The notes beneath the pieces are model-generated. The model ran no database searches and was not told the origin of the DNA. It worked only from the letters and a program-made list of their open reading frames with translations. From Sphingobacteriaceae bacterium (GTDB taxonomy: Bacteria > Bacteroidota > Bacteroidia > B-17B0 > Aurantibacillaceae): a DNA stretch of 10,617 bases. Of the stretch, positions 1 to 7,253 are shown one piece after another. The stretch is from positions 1 through 10,617 of the forward strand of contig JAHEYE010000104.1 in assembly GCA_023251695.1 (NCBI GenBank), written 5' to 3'. Each line of letters begins with the position of its first letter. Positions within the stretch are counted from its first letter, which is position 1. A program made the position numbers and the translations under genes.

Positions 1-579
1 TTCCTCGCAAAAAAAGTAAAAGCAAAAATTGTAAATGCGGGCGACGGTGCACACGAACATCCTACTCAAGCTCTGCTCGATGCTTTCTCGATGCGCGAAA
101 AACTTGGGGATTTAAAAGGTAAAAAAATTGTGATTGTAGGTGATATCCTTCACTCACGCGTTGCACTTTCAAATATCTTCTGCCTACAAAAACTTGGCGC
201 AAAAGTGAAGGTGTGCGGTCCGGCTACCCTTATACCAAAATATATTACCAGCCTCGGCGTAGAAGTTGAAACAGATTTAAGAAAAGCTTTGGAATGGTGC
301 GATGTAGCAAACATACTGCGCATACAATTAGAAAGACAGGATATTAAATATTTCCCAACACTAAGAGAATACTCGATGCTCTACGGTTTGAATAAAGAAC
401 TGCTCAACAGCATCAAAAAGAAAATAATCATCATGCACCCAGGCCCCATTAACCGCGGCGTTGAAATAACAAGCGATGTGGCAGATTCAGAACAGTCGAT
501 TATTCTTGAACAGGTAGAAAATGGAGTTGCGGTGAGAATGGCCGTAATGTTCTTACTGGCTGGTCGGCAAGGAGAGTGA
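1..579 (+). CDS. pyrB: Aspartate carbamoyltransferase, catalytic chain (C-terminal part)
   Basis: Transfers the carbamoyl group of carbamoyl phosphate to L-aspartate, the committed step of de novo pyrimidine synthesis, in the cytoplasm. The frame is open from base 1, so the gene starts before the window; 192 residues are visible and about 115 N-terminal residues (most of the carbamoyl-phosphate domain) are missing compared with the usual ~305-310. Family landmarks seen, numbered in this fragment: GDGxHEHPTQALLD (residues 14-27, with phosphate-site His20 and Gln23), HSRVA (51-55, active-site Arg53), LRIQ (106-109, aspartate-binding Arg107 and Gln109) and HPGPINRGVEI (146-156, the Pro loop). 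HPGPxNRG resembles the Bacillus-type enzyme more than E. coli. The ATG at 91 is an internal Met, not the start, because conserved sequence precedes it. The stop is TGA at 577-579. The gene converges on the minus-strand operon, and no regulatory subunit is visible here. Confidence 0.96.
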   Translation, partial: FLAKKVKAKIVNAGDGAHEHPTQALLDAFSMREKLGDLKGKKIVIVGDILHSRVALSNIFCLQKLGAKVKVCGPATLIPKYITSLGVEVETDLRKALEWCDVANILRIQLERQDIKYFPTLREYSMLYGLNKELLNSIKKKIIIMHPGPINRGVEITSDVADSEQSIILEQVENGVAVRMAVMFLLAGRQGE

Positions 580-582
580 TTA

Positions 583-620
583 TTTATTATTTCGGGTTTC
601 TGGTTTCTGGTTTATTATTT
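583..620. repeat. Short direct repeats downstream of pyrB
   Basis: Two nested small repeats lie just after the pyrB stop. TTTATTATTT occurs at 583-592 and again at 611-620. Between them TTTCTGG is repeated in tandem at 597-603 and 604-610, with partial copies on both sides. I see no stem-loop with a T-tract here, so I do not call a terminator for pyrB. Function unknown; this may be slippage-generated intergenic DNA. Confidence 0.5.
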
Positions 621-646
621 GTCCGTTATTAAAAGGCAATGCGCTT

Positions 647-765
647 ACCACTAAACTCTAGCCACTAGACTCTAACCACTAAACTCTAACCACTAAACTC
701 TAGCCACTAGACTCTAACCACTAAACTCTAACCACTAAACTCTAGCCACTAAACTCTAACCACTA
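647..765. repeat. 14-bp tandem repeat array with a 42-bp higher-order period
   Basis: Eight full copies of a 14-bp unit start at 647, 661, 675, 689, 703, 717, 731 and 745, and a ninth partial copy runs 759-765. The common unit is ACCACTAAACTCTA. Copies 2 and 5 are GCCACTAGACTCTA, and copy 8 is GCCACTAAACTCTA. The order A-G-A / A-G-A / A-G'-partial shows that the array grew in blocks of three units (42 bp): the first two blocks are identical and the third carries a G-to-A change and then decays. At the A-to-G junctions the sequence TCTAGCCACTAGA (657-669 and 699-711) forms a 5-bp stem with a 3-nt loop. The partial last copy supplies the stop codon of the minus-strand lipoprotein gene. The array lies between two convergent genes; it could be a mobile intergenic repeat family or a simple minisatellite. 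Confidence 0.95.
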
Positions 766-2217
766 TTTTCTCAGCGCAACACTATACGGGTCGGATGAGA
801 CTTCCGTTCGTTTTGATTTAAGCGTGAAAGAATTGATATCAATAAAATTCATAAAACCGTTCCGCCCCGAACAGGATGAAGTGTGATGTGGCGGCGGTCC
901 ACTCGATAAAATATTACGGCTGGCTACATACACCAAACCATTGGGCTCGTCGACACATATACCGTGCGGCATAAATCCTACCTGTATTCTTCTTTCTGTT
1001 AAGGTCACAGCATCAATTTCTGAAACCGAACCATGGAAGCCCGGAAAACTTGTTACATCTTCCATGCAGGTCACATACAACTTATGTTTTGCAGTTGAGG
1101 TAAAAGACATCTCCAAGGGATAAGTACCTACATTAAAAGTTTTGGTTACCGTTTGTGTGGCAATGCTTAATACTTTGACTTCATTACTTCCTTGACAGGT
1201 AATGAAAAAATTTTGTTTATCAGGCGACAACGCTATCTCATGTGGATCGAGTGACGAAAGATTGGTGATGGGACTGCCATCAAGACTGATGGATTGCGTT
1301 GGATAAGCCGTTAAAGAAGTATCCAATGTAAATATATAATTGCTTTGCTGAGCTGTTACATAAAGCGAATCGTTATCCGGATTCAAAGCAATTCCGTGCG
1401 GGAATGACAAAGGAAACAAAACATTAATCACCGTCATCTGATCCAGATTAACCGACATTATCCTTCCTGAACTGAGCCAGGCAACACAATAAGCCCTTTT
1501 ACCATCATCGCTGATGACAAAGGTATTCCAATCGAGAAAATTATTGAGATTAACCTCCGCAACAAAAACATCATCGCTACAACGGTATTTTTGCATATAA
1601 CTACTATTCGTAAAAATCACATACCAGTATTGCCCGTCCGGCGAAACTTTTATCATGTGTGGCGACTCTGAAAGTTTGGGAAATCTACCAACATCAACAT
1701 AACGCATGGGCAATTGTGTGGCAGCATCAAAAACAGTTACAACATCACAGCCCTGATTAACAACGTACATTTTTTTTCTGGAAGAATTATCAGACCACTT
1801 AACAAAGTCATTCACATCCGGTGCGCCGTTATTGATCCAGCTTCTTACGGATTCATACTCATTCTTACTCAGATTTTTTCCACCGTAAGGCATGGTAGGA
1901 TAATTAATGGTTCCGTAAGTTGAATCCGGTGTAAATGTATTTATGAAACTGCAGAGCGAAGAAAACCTGCTGCTGAATGGAATAACGGGAGAACCGGAAT
2001 TATCGCCCTTAAATAAATCTTCCCAGGTACTTAAATTTAAACCGGCTGCTCCAATATAACTTGAATTATTATGACAACCTGAAACCGCACATTTGAGCAC
2101 CATTATCTTTCCTATCTCATTCGGATAATTGCCAAAATTAGCCAGCGCCTTATCTTTCCTGCAATCCAATAAGAACAAGCAAACAAAAAACAATATGAAG
2201 ACAGATAGGTAGCGCAC
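763..2217 (-). CDS. Lipoprotein with cytochrome-like CX4CH domain and YVTN/YncE-type beta-propeller
   Basis: Predicted exported lipoprotein of 484 residues. Residues 1-19 are a lipoprotein-type signal ending in LLDC (Cys19; Asp at -1 is unusual), followed by RKDK, a charged tail common in Bacteroidota lipoproteins. Residues ~30-135 resemble a small c-type cytochrome domain: CAVSGCH (43-49) is a CX4CH variant of the heme motif, TMPYGG (108-113) offers Met109 as possible distal ligand, and SWINNGAPD (126-134) is a typical helix end of such domains. Residues ~148-484 form YVTN-like propeller blades, several opening with a PH motif (His187, His274, His326, His418), plus PPPHH (441-445) near the end. 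It is the last gene of the operon. The start is GTG at 2215-2217, overlapping the upstream stop by one base (TAGTG); only this start keeps the signal peptide. Heme binding and any redox role are inferred from motifs; the partner is unknown. Confidence 0.85.
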   Translation of the reverse strand: MRYLSVFILFFVCLFLLDCRKDKALANFGNYPNEIGKIMVLKCAVSGCHNNSSYIGAAGLNLSTWEDLFKGDNSGSPVIPFSSRFSSLCSFINTFTPDSTYGTINYPTMPYGGKNLSKNEYESVRSWINNGAPDVNDFVKWSDNSSRKKMYVVNQGCDVVTVFDAATQLPMRYVDVGRFPKLSESPHMIKVSPDGQYWYVIFTNSSYMQKYRCSDDVFVAEVNLNNFLDWNTFVISDDGKRAYCVAWLSSGRIMSVNLDQMTVINVLFPLSFPHGIALNPDNDSLYVTAQQSNYIFTLDTSLTAYPTQSISLDGSPITNLSSLDPHEIALSPDKQNFFITCQGSNEVKVLSIATQTVTKTFNVGTYPLEMSFTSTAKHKLYVTCMEDVTSFPGFHGSVSEIDAVTLTERRIQVGFMPHGICVDEPNGLVYVASRNILSSGPPPHHTSSCSGRNGFMNFIDINSFTLKSKRTEVSSDPYSVALRK

Positions 2218-4463
2218 TATTGAATAATTATTTTTATAACTGAGGTTTTGGACGATCTGTTCATCATCTCAGTGACCTGAATAAAATAAATTCCTTTAGC
2301 AAGATCTTCAGTGTTTATCCTTGTCGCGTTTGAGAGAACAACGCGTGACAGAACTTTTTTTCCAACAACATCAAAAACATTCAGACTTAGTTTTTCAACG
2401 AAATTGTTTTGTGATTTCACTTCCAAAAAATCGTTGGCAGGATTTGGATATACCAATACTGAACCCGTAATATCACTTAACTCATTAATACCAATACCAG
2501 TTGCTTTGGAAGAATAATAAGATAATCCTCCCGCATAATTTCCTATTATTAAGTCGCGTTTCCCATCGCCATTAATATCTATGTATTGCGGACTACTTTT
2601 TGGTCCGTCGTTGATCTTATTGACGTTGGTATCGATACGGTTAAAATTTCCTGTTAAATTACCATCAATGTTATCGTAGTAAAAAATTCTGCCGCTGATA
2701 CTGCCGCATAATAATTTATAAGTGCCTGCATCGTCGTACATAAAAGGCGCGCAACTCCCATCGGAAGAGAACAAGCCCGGGTCACCTTTCACATTTACAT
2801 TTCCAAAAAGATTGGTCACCATTGTAAATGTGGGTGCCGTTAGGGTTCCGGTATTTTTATAATACGCCAATCTTCCGTTACGCAAACCAATCAATAAATC
2901 TAACAAACCATCTTTATTAATATCTATCACTTGCGGATAAGGAGAGCCCGAAGTAGTTGTAATACCAAAGTAATTAAAATGGAAAATACTAAAGTTACAA
3001 GGATTGCCCGCGCCGGCTGTATTTTCCCACCAATGGATCTTACCATAAAAATCACCTAATATCAGATCCTTATCGCCGTCACCGTCAATATCACCGGGAG
3101 CAGGAACTGTTCCGCTTAAAGTATTAGCAATAACTTCAGCAGAAAAGCCCGAGAAATCCCTTGTCACAAGTGAATAACTTGGCTGCGTTAATGTGCCTGT
3201 ATTACGGTAATAGGCCAAAGCAGATTGATTTGTTGTAATGGTATAATAACCATGATTACCAATAAGAATATCCAGTAAGCCATCGCTATCAATATCTATC
3301 AATGCCGGATAAGCACCTTCTCCCACTTCAATCATATCTTCCTGCAAAAAATTACTTTTTACAAACTGGAAATTTACCGTAGAGGTTGCACTTGTATTCT
3401 GATAATACCAAAGGCTATTATAATTCTGACTGTTTGAAGTATTCGGACTCGCCACCAGGTCTTTTTTTCCATCGTTGTTTAGGTCGAGATGATAAGTACA
3501 TGGAAACTGATTCATTTTTATAACTGTTGTGGAAGCCTTATTCGGATAATTCGGGTATAGTTTTGTTGTATCAAGTATATGCGCAACCGTTGGGGTCCCG
3601 CCGTTCTCGAGATAATGTAAAGTTGAACAGGAGATATCGCCCAATATCAAATCCTGGTCCAAATCACCATCCCTGTCGAAACACATTAAACAAGAACCCG
3701 AATGCATTACTTTCAGTTGTGATTCCCCAGTGGTATTAGGATTAGGCTTGAATTGATTTAAACTAACAATACAACTATTTTCGGTGAAGTCGCCCCAGGT
3801 GTATTCATTCAATTCGTATTTTAAACTATCATCAATACCGTAAGTTTCCATGCTCAGGTTTTTATGATACTCCAGATTAAATCCGGAAGAACTGAAAGTG
3901 AGGATATCCATATCACCATCATTATCAATATCTGAAAATCCGGGAATAGAAACAGGACTGGAATAAATCTGTACAATTGTTGCAGAAGTGGTTGGTGTTA
4001 CATTCGACATGATTTCATACTTGGCAATCTGAAAAGCAAGGTTGCCCGCAGTAGAAATATTACGGTAGGCTTTAATTGCGCCAAGTGTATACGTAAATAA
4101 ATCGGATCGCCCGTCATTATCATAATCTACAAAAATAGCCCATTGCTGAACGGCAGGAAATTTTGATGTGTATTGTCCGTCGTAAACATATTTCGCCTGA
4201 CCAATTCCTCCCTTATTAATAAAACATCTTAAAATCCCGTAAGCGAACAAATCCACTTTATCAAATAATACTAAATCCTTCTTTCCGTCCATGTCCAAAT
4301 CAACATGTGAAACAGAACAGAAATTTAATCCACCCGCCCATGCCGATTTTAAAACATTTCCGGCTTCCATTACCGTGATTGTATCTCTTCCAATAGGTAA
4401 TTGGGATTTGCTAAAACCAAAAGACAAAATAAATAAAATGACTATATAAGTGCGTTTTATCAT
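2217..4463 (-). CDS. FG-GAP/VCBS-repeat secreted protein with T9SS type A sorting domain
   Basis: Predicted secreted or surface-attached beta-propeller protein of 748 residues. A signal peptide covers residues 1-20 (FGFSKS, cut before Gln21). Nine calcium-loop motifs of the DxDxDGxxD kind mark FG-GAP/VCBS repeats, at residues ~55, 113, 178, 263, 327, 390, 458, 514 and 629; a tenth position near 576 (YDDAGTYKLLCG) looks like a decayed blade. Blades often end in a YYRNTGT-like turn (e.g. 418-424, 534-540). Residues ~668-748 are a type A T9SS C-terminal domain: VYPNPANDFLEV, then FDVVGKKV, LAKGIYFIQV and a terminal IKIIIQ. By family knowledge this tail is removed on export and the protein is released or linked to the surface. 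The ATG at 4461-4463 overlaps the upstream stop as ATGA, implying translational coupling. Ligand unknown; such proteins are implicated in binding or adhesion. Confidence 0.92.
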   Translation of the reverse strand: MIKRTYIVILFILSFGFSKSQLPIGRDTITVMEAGNVLKSAWAGGLNFCSVSHVDLDMDGKKDLVLFDKVDLFAYGILRCFINKGGIGQAKYVYDGQYTSKFPAVQQWAIFVDYDNDGRSDLFTYTLGAIKAYRNISTAGNLAFQIAKYEIMSNVTPTTSATIVQIYSSPVSIPGFSDIDNDGDMDILTFSSSGFNLEYHKNLSMETYGIDDSLKYELNEYTWGDFTENSCIVSLNQFKPNPNTTGESQLKVMHSGSCLMCFDRDGDLDQDLILGDISCSTLHYLENGGTPTVAHILDTTKLYPNYPNKASTTVIKMNQFPCTYHLDLNNDGKKDLVASPNTSNSQNYNSLWYYQNTSATSTVNFQFVKSNFLQEDMIEVGEGAYPALIDIDSDGLLDILIGNHGYYTITTNQSALAYYRNTGTLTQPSYSLVTRDFSGFSAEVIANTLSGTVPAPGDIDGDGDKDLILGDFYGKIHWWENTAGAGNPCNFSIFHFNYFGITTTSGSPYPQVIDINKDGLLDLLIGLRNGRLAYYKNTGTLTAPTFTMVTNLFGNVNVKGDPGLFSSDGSCAPFMYDDAGTYKLLCGSISGRIFYYDNIDGNLTGNFNRIDTNVNKINDGPKSSPQYIDINGDGKRDLIIGNYAGGLSYYSSKATGIGINELSDITGSVLVYPNPANDFLEVKSQNNFVEKLSLNVFDVVGKKVLSRVVLSNATRINTEDLAKGIYFIQVTEMMNRSSKTSVIKIIIQ

Positions 4464-7069
4464 TCTATAATAATTTTTTTGATGTAATTTTTAGAATCAT
4501 ATTTGCACCCTAAAAAATAAATTCCGGGTGCTAATTTCTGAACATCGATTAAATTATCTTTTTCGTTTGCCTCTGTTATTAAAACTTTTTCTCCCAAAAC
4601 AGAATACATTTCAATAATAACGTTCTCACCCGTTGGTTTATTTTGCAGATGAATATTAATAAATGCTTCTGACGGATTAGGAAATATATTTATATCGGTA
4701 CTCAAATCAATTTCAGTTATTCCGGTGCATAAATTAACTATAACAGTTGAAGAATCCGAAGTGCCGTTACAACCGTCACTGTCGGTTACAGTAATGGCAT
4801 AATAAAAAGTTCCGGCTAAAGAACCGGCTGTTACAGCCAACGGATTCGCCGACGAACCCGTATTCCATAAATAAGATGCATAACCCGCGCTTGCAGTAAA
4901 GGTGTATGTATTATTGATACAGGTGGTGGTGGTTCCCATAGGAGAAACAGTAGGTTCGGGAGCAATGCAAAATTTAGCCAGAAACGCATCGCTGCTTCCT
5001 GCATAATTCGGCATGTGTGAACCGGGAGTAGAAATAGAAACAGTACTCGATGTTTCACCCGATAAATAAATTTTCCCTGCATTATCAATACAAACGCCAG
5101 TACCGCTTTCATTATCGGGCCCACCATAATAAGTTGCTTGTTTTCTTTGACCGTTTGAACCAAACCTTGCGAAGAACCCATCATAAAAACTTGGAGAACC
5201 AATTGTACTTTGATAAGCATTCGCAGAACTCATCGCGTTTGTGCTTAGCGTTTGTCCGCCTACTAAAATATTTTTATTGGCATCTAACACCAGTGAATTA
5301 ATGTAATCCACATCATTTCCCCCGTAATAAGTGCCCCACAAACGGTTGCCTGTTGACGTGAATGCCGTCATAAATGCATCATCTGCGCTCGCGATAGCAC
5401 TTTGATAAGCGCCTGCACTTGCAATATTGACCGAGCTTGTTGTGTTTCCTCCGATATAAATATTTCCGGTGCTCACATCACATTTTATGGCCGTGCCTTT
5501 GTCGTCACCCACGCCTCCGTAATATGTTCCCCAAATAACATTCGTTCCCGCTCCGTCCAATTTTGCAATAAAGGCATCTTGTGCCCCACCAATCGTATTT
5601 TGAAAAGATGTTCCTGCTGAAATTCCGAATGCGCTCATTGTAAATCCTGTAACATATATATTATTAGTGCCATCTGTTGTAATAGCATACGCTTCATCAG
5701 CGCCTGTATCACCGAAATAAGTGCCCCACTGACGCACACCGTTAGTGTTAAATTTGGTAACGAACACATCGTAATTTAGACTATATACAGTTGCATATGT
5801 ACCGACTGTTGAAATGCTTCCTGTACTTTCGGTATGACCGGTAATAAGAACGTCACCGTTCGAATCAACTGTTATTCCCTGTGCAATATCGTGGAGCGTG
5901 CCACCCATATATGTGGACCATAAACGTTGTCCGGCTGCATCAAATTTTACAAGGATAGCATCATCGATTCCTCCGCCATAAACAGTCTGATGTGCGCCAC
6001 CGCTCGCTACATTAGAATTACTCCCTGTATCTCCGGTTGCAAAAACAATTCCGTTGGGCATAACATGTATAGCGTAAAACACATCAAAATTGGAGCCGCC
6101 GAAATATGTTCCCCATAGCTGAACACCGCCGGAATTGAACTTAGAAAGATAGGCATCAAAGCTGCCGGTAAGTGTAGATTGGTAAACACCACTTGTTGCG
6201 ATATTAGAGGCGCTTAAAGAATACCCTGCGATATAAACATTATTAGAAGCGTCAGTTCCGTTTGCAGTACAATATTCTATAGAACTTCCGCCAAAATAAG
6301 TTCCCCAGATGCGGTTAGTTGACGGATCAATTACAAGTGTTTCTTTGCTATTATAATCCCCTGAAAAAGAAATAACCTTACCTCTTAATTTAAACTTAAC
6401 AGGCACGTTTCTTTCCGGCGATGACGAATAATAACTAAAAGGAATCTCTTCTTTAATTTCGCCCAAACTGGTTTTAAAATTCAATCCGCCATCATTACTA
6501 AATTGAATTGATGATGCGCCATTGCATAAAAATTTAACGGCATTAATATCTGCACCAGGATGTAAAATGATATTATATTTAAAGGAACCGTTTCTGTCAA
6601 GAATAAATTCTATGTCAGTATTATAATATATGTTCTTATAAGTGAGTTTTGAAAATGAATTAACGTTGCTCACTTCTTTTCCTGCCACAAAATAATTTAG
6701 CACAGTTTCCTGCTTGTTCTCTTTTATTATTTCAAAGGCTGGATTTGAATTCACAAAATCAATATCTACACGGTGGGTTTCGGTTATTACGTTTTTCAGT
6801 AATTCAGGATTTCTACTTGCATTATTAAGAGGTGCATTTTTTACATTAATAAATTCATACGAATATCCGGTTTTCCTTAATTGTATTTTTATACCGTTTC
6901 CGGTATGCATATATAAGACTTCCGTATTAACGACATAATTCTGATCCAGAATTTGTCCCTTATTTTCTATAAAAACAGGAGGTAATGAGGCAGCCTTTGA
7001 GCCAAACCATGTGAACAAGAGGAATAAAAGAGTGAGTGATATAAAATGATTTTTCCTGCTCAGTTTCAT
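4460..7069 (-). CDS. SBBP-repeat beta-propeller protein with T9SS type A sorting domain
   Basis: Predicted exported protein of 869 residues and first gene of the minus-strand operon. Residues 1-26 are a signal peptide (GSKA, cut before Ala27). Residues ~30-250 match the N-terminal domain that usually precedes SBBP repeats: FIENKGQI (33-40) and a TLVIDPS end (244-250). Residues 255-700 are seven SBBP repeats of 57-66 residues, each opening with WGTYFGG-like sequence and closing with a DAFxxKF-like strand; seven copies fit one complete seven-bladed propeller. Residues ~702-785 form an Ig/PKD-like domain with YLWNTG and ITVTDSDGC. Residues 792-869 are a type A T9SS tail (INIFPNPSEAF, YSVLGEKV, LAPGIYFLGC, IKKIIIE). 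No Shine-Dalgarno is seen before the ATG at 7067-7069, normal for Bacteroidota. Binding target unknown. Confidence 0.93.
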   Translation of the reverse strand: MKLSRKNHFISLTLLFLLFTWFGSKAASLPPVFIENKGQILDQNYVVNTEVLYMHTGNGIKIQLRKTGYSYEFINVKNAPLNNASRNPELLKNVITETHRVDIDFVNSNPAFEIIKENKQETVLNYFVAGKEVSNVNSFSKLTYKNIYYNTDIEFILDRNGSFKYNIILHPGADINAVKFLCNGASSIQFSNDGGLNFKTSLGEIKEEIPFSYYSSSPERNVPVKFKLRGKVISFSGDYNSKETLVIDPSTNRIWGTYFGGSSIEYCTANGTDASNNVYIAGYSLSASNIATSGVYQSTLTGSFDAYLSKFNSGGVQLWGTYFGGSNFDVFYAIHVMPNGIVFATGDTGSNSNVASGGAHQTVYGGGIDDAILVKFDAAGQRLWSTYMGGTLHDIAQGITVDSNGDVLITGHTESTGSISTVGTYATVYSLNYDVFVTKFNTNGVRQWGTYFGDTGADEAYAITTDGTNNIYVTGFTMSAFGISAGTSFQNTIGGAQDAFIAKLDGAGTNVIWGTYYGGVGDDKGTAIKCDVSTGNIYIGGNTTSSVNIASAGAYQSAIASADDAFMTAFTSTGNRLWGTYYGGNDVDYINSLVLDANKNILVGGQTLSTNAMSSANAYQSTIGSPSFYDGFFARFGSNGQRKQATYYGGPDNESGTGVCIDNAGKIYLSGETSSTVSISTPGSHMPNYAGSSDAFLAKFCIAPEPTVSPMGTTTTCINNTYTFTASAGYASYLWNTGSSANPLAVTAGSLAGTFYYAITVTDSDGCNGTSDSSTVIVNLCTGITEIDLSTDINIFPNPSEAFINIHLQNKPTGENVIIEMYSVLGEKVLITEANEKDNLIDVQKLAPGIYFLGCKYDSKNYIKKIIIE
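4970..6307 (-). repeat. Seven SBBP repeat units inside the 869-aa protein
   Basis: Seven in-frame repeats of roughly 190-200 bp. On the + strand they are easily followed by the complement of the WGTYFGG codons, e.g. AAGTTCCCCA near 6298 and related words near 6107, 5910, 5720, 5522 and 5330; the seventh copy, near 5125, is the most divergent (QATYYGG). Copies differ widely in DNA sequence, so they are old and probably not recombining now. Confidence 0.85.
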
Positions 7070-7074
7070 AAGCT

Positions 7075-7086
7075 AATTGTACAATT
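7075..7086. promoter_or_regulatory. Perfect 12-bp palindrome before the operon start
   Basis: AATTGTACAATT is its own reverse complement and ends 5 nt before the ATG of the SBBP gene. If the nearby -7-like element is used, the palindrome lies in the first transcribed bases, a place where a dimeric repressor could act. It shares the TGTACA core with another palindrome in the same intergenic region. A role as operator is inference. Confidence 0.3.
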
Positions 7087-7096
7087 TGCCTTATTT

Positions 7097-7104
7097 CAAA
7101 TATA
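7097..7104 (-). promoter_or_regulatory. Possible Bacteroidota -7 promoter element for the minus-strand operon
   Basis: Read on the minus strand the bases are TATATTTG, an exact fit to the Bacteroidota -7 consensus TAnnTTTG. It lies 27 nt upstream of the SBBP start codon, giving a leader of about 20 nt. I find no good TTTG -33 element at the expected distance (about 7124-7130), so support is partial. Confidence 0.35.
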
Positions 7105-7166
7105 CTCAAAATGCATGAAAAAATGAACAGCCTGACGTTTCTTTTTAGCCAATTTTAATGCGCTTG

Positions 7167-7235
7167 GGTGAATTCAGTAAAAAAACGAGTGTACACTAAT
7201 TTTTAATGTATAAAAAAACAGGTGGTTCAGTAAAA
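7167..7235. repeat. Imperfect direct repeat in the divergent intergenic region
   Basis: GGTGAATTCAGTAAAA (7167-7182) and GGTGGTTCAGTAAAA (7221-7235) share GGTG and an exact TTCAGTAAAA, 53-54 bp apart, which is about five helical turns. Both copies lie upstream of the 1040-aa surface protein, the second ending 18 bp before its first ATG. They could be paired regulator sites; this is inference only. Confidence 0.35.
7188..7197. promoter_or_regulatory. Perfect 10-bp palindrome with TGTACA core
   Basis: AGTGTACACT equals its reverse complement and lies between the two copies of the direct repeat, 56 bp before the start of the surface-protein gene. Together with the 12-bp palindrome near 7080 it gives one TGTACA-centred site for each divergent transcript. 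Function not shown. Confidence 0.25.
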
Positions 7236-7253
7236 TTGAGATAATATTGTAAT

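Noticed and set aside
580..646. Terminator for pyrB
   Set aside because: No GC-rich stem followed by a T-tract is present; only short direct repeats are seen.
647..765. Possible CRISPR array
   Set aside because: Units are 14 bp and directly adjacent, with no unique spacers and no cas genes in view; it is a simple tandem repeat.
763..2217. Nitrous-oxide reductase-like copper site in the His-containing propeller
   Set aside because: Only four blade-opening His are seen, there is no CuA domain with its CxxxCxxxH motif, and PH turns are common in YVTN proteins; I keep only a general metal-site suggestion.
4831..5220. A 129-codon minus-strand open frame within the SBBP gene
   Set aside because: It is an out-of-frame shadow of the SBBP repeats and the Ig-like domain, with no own start context or recognisable family.
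7197..7249. Promoter -7 candidates for the surface-protein gene (TAATTTTT, TAAAATTG, TAATATTG)
   Set aside because: Each has a mismatch to TAnnTTTG and none has a TTTG at the right distance; in AT-rich DNA these are expected by chance.
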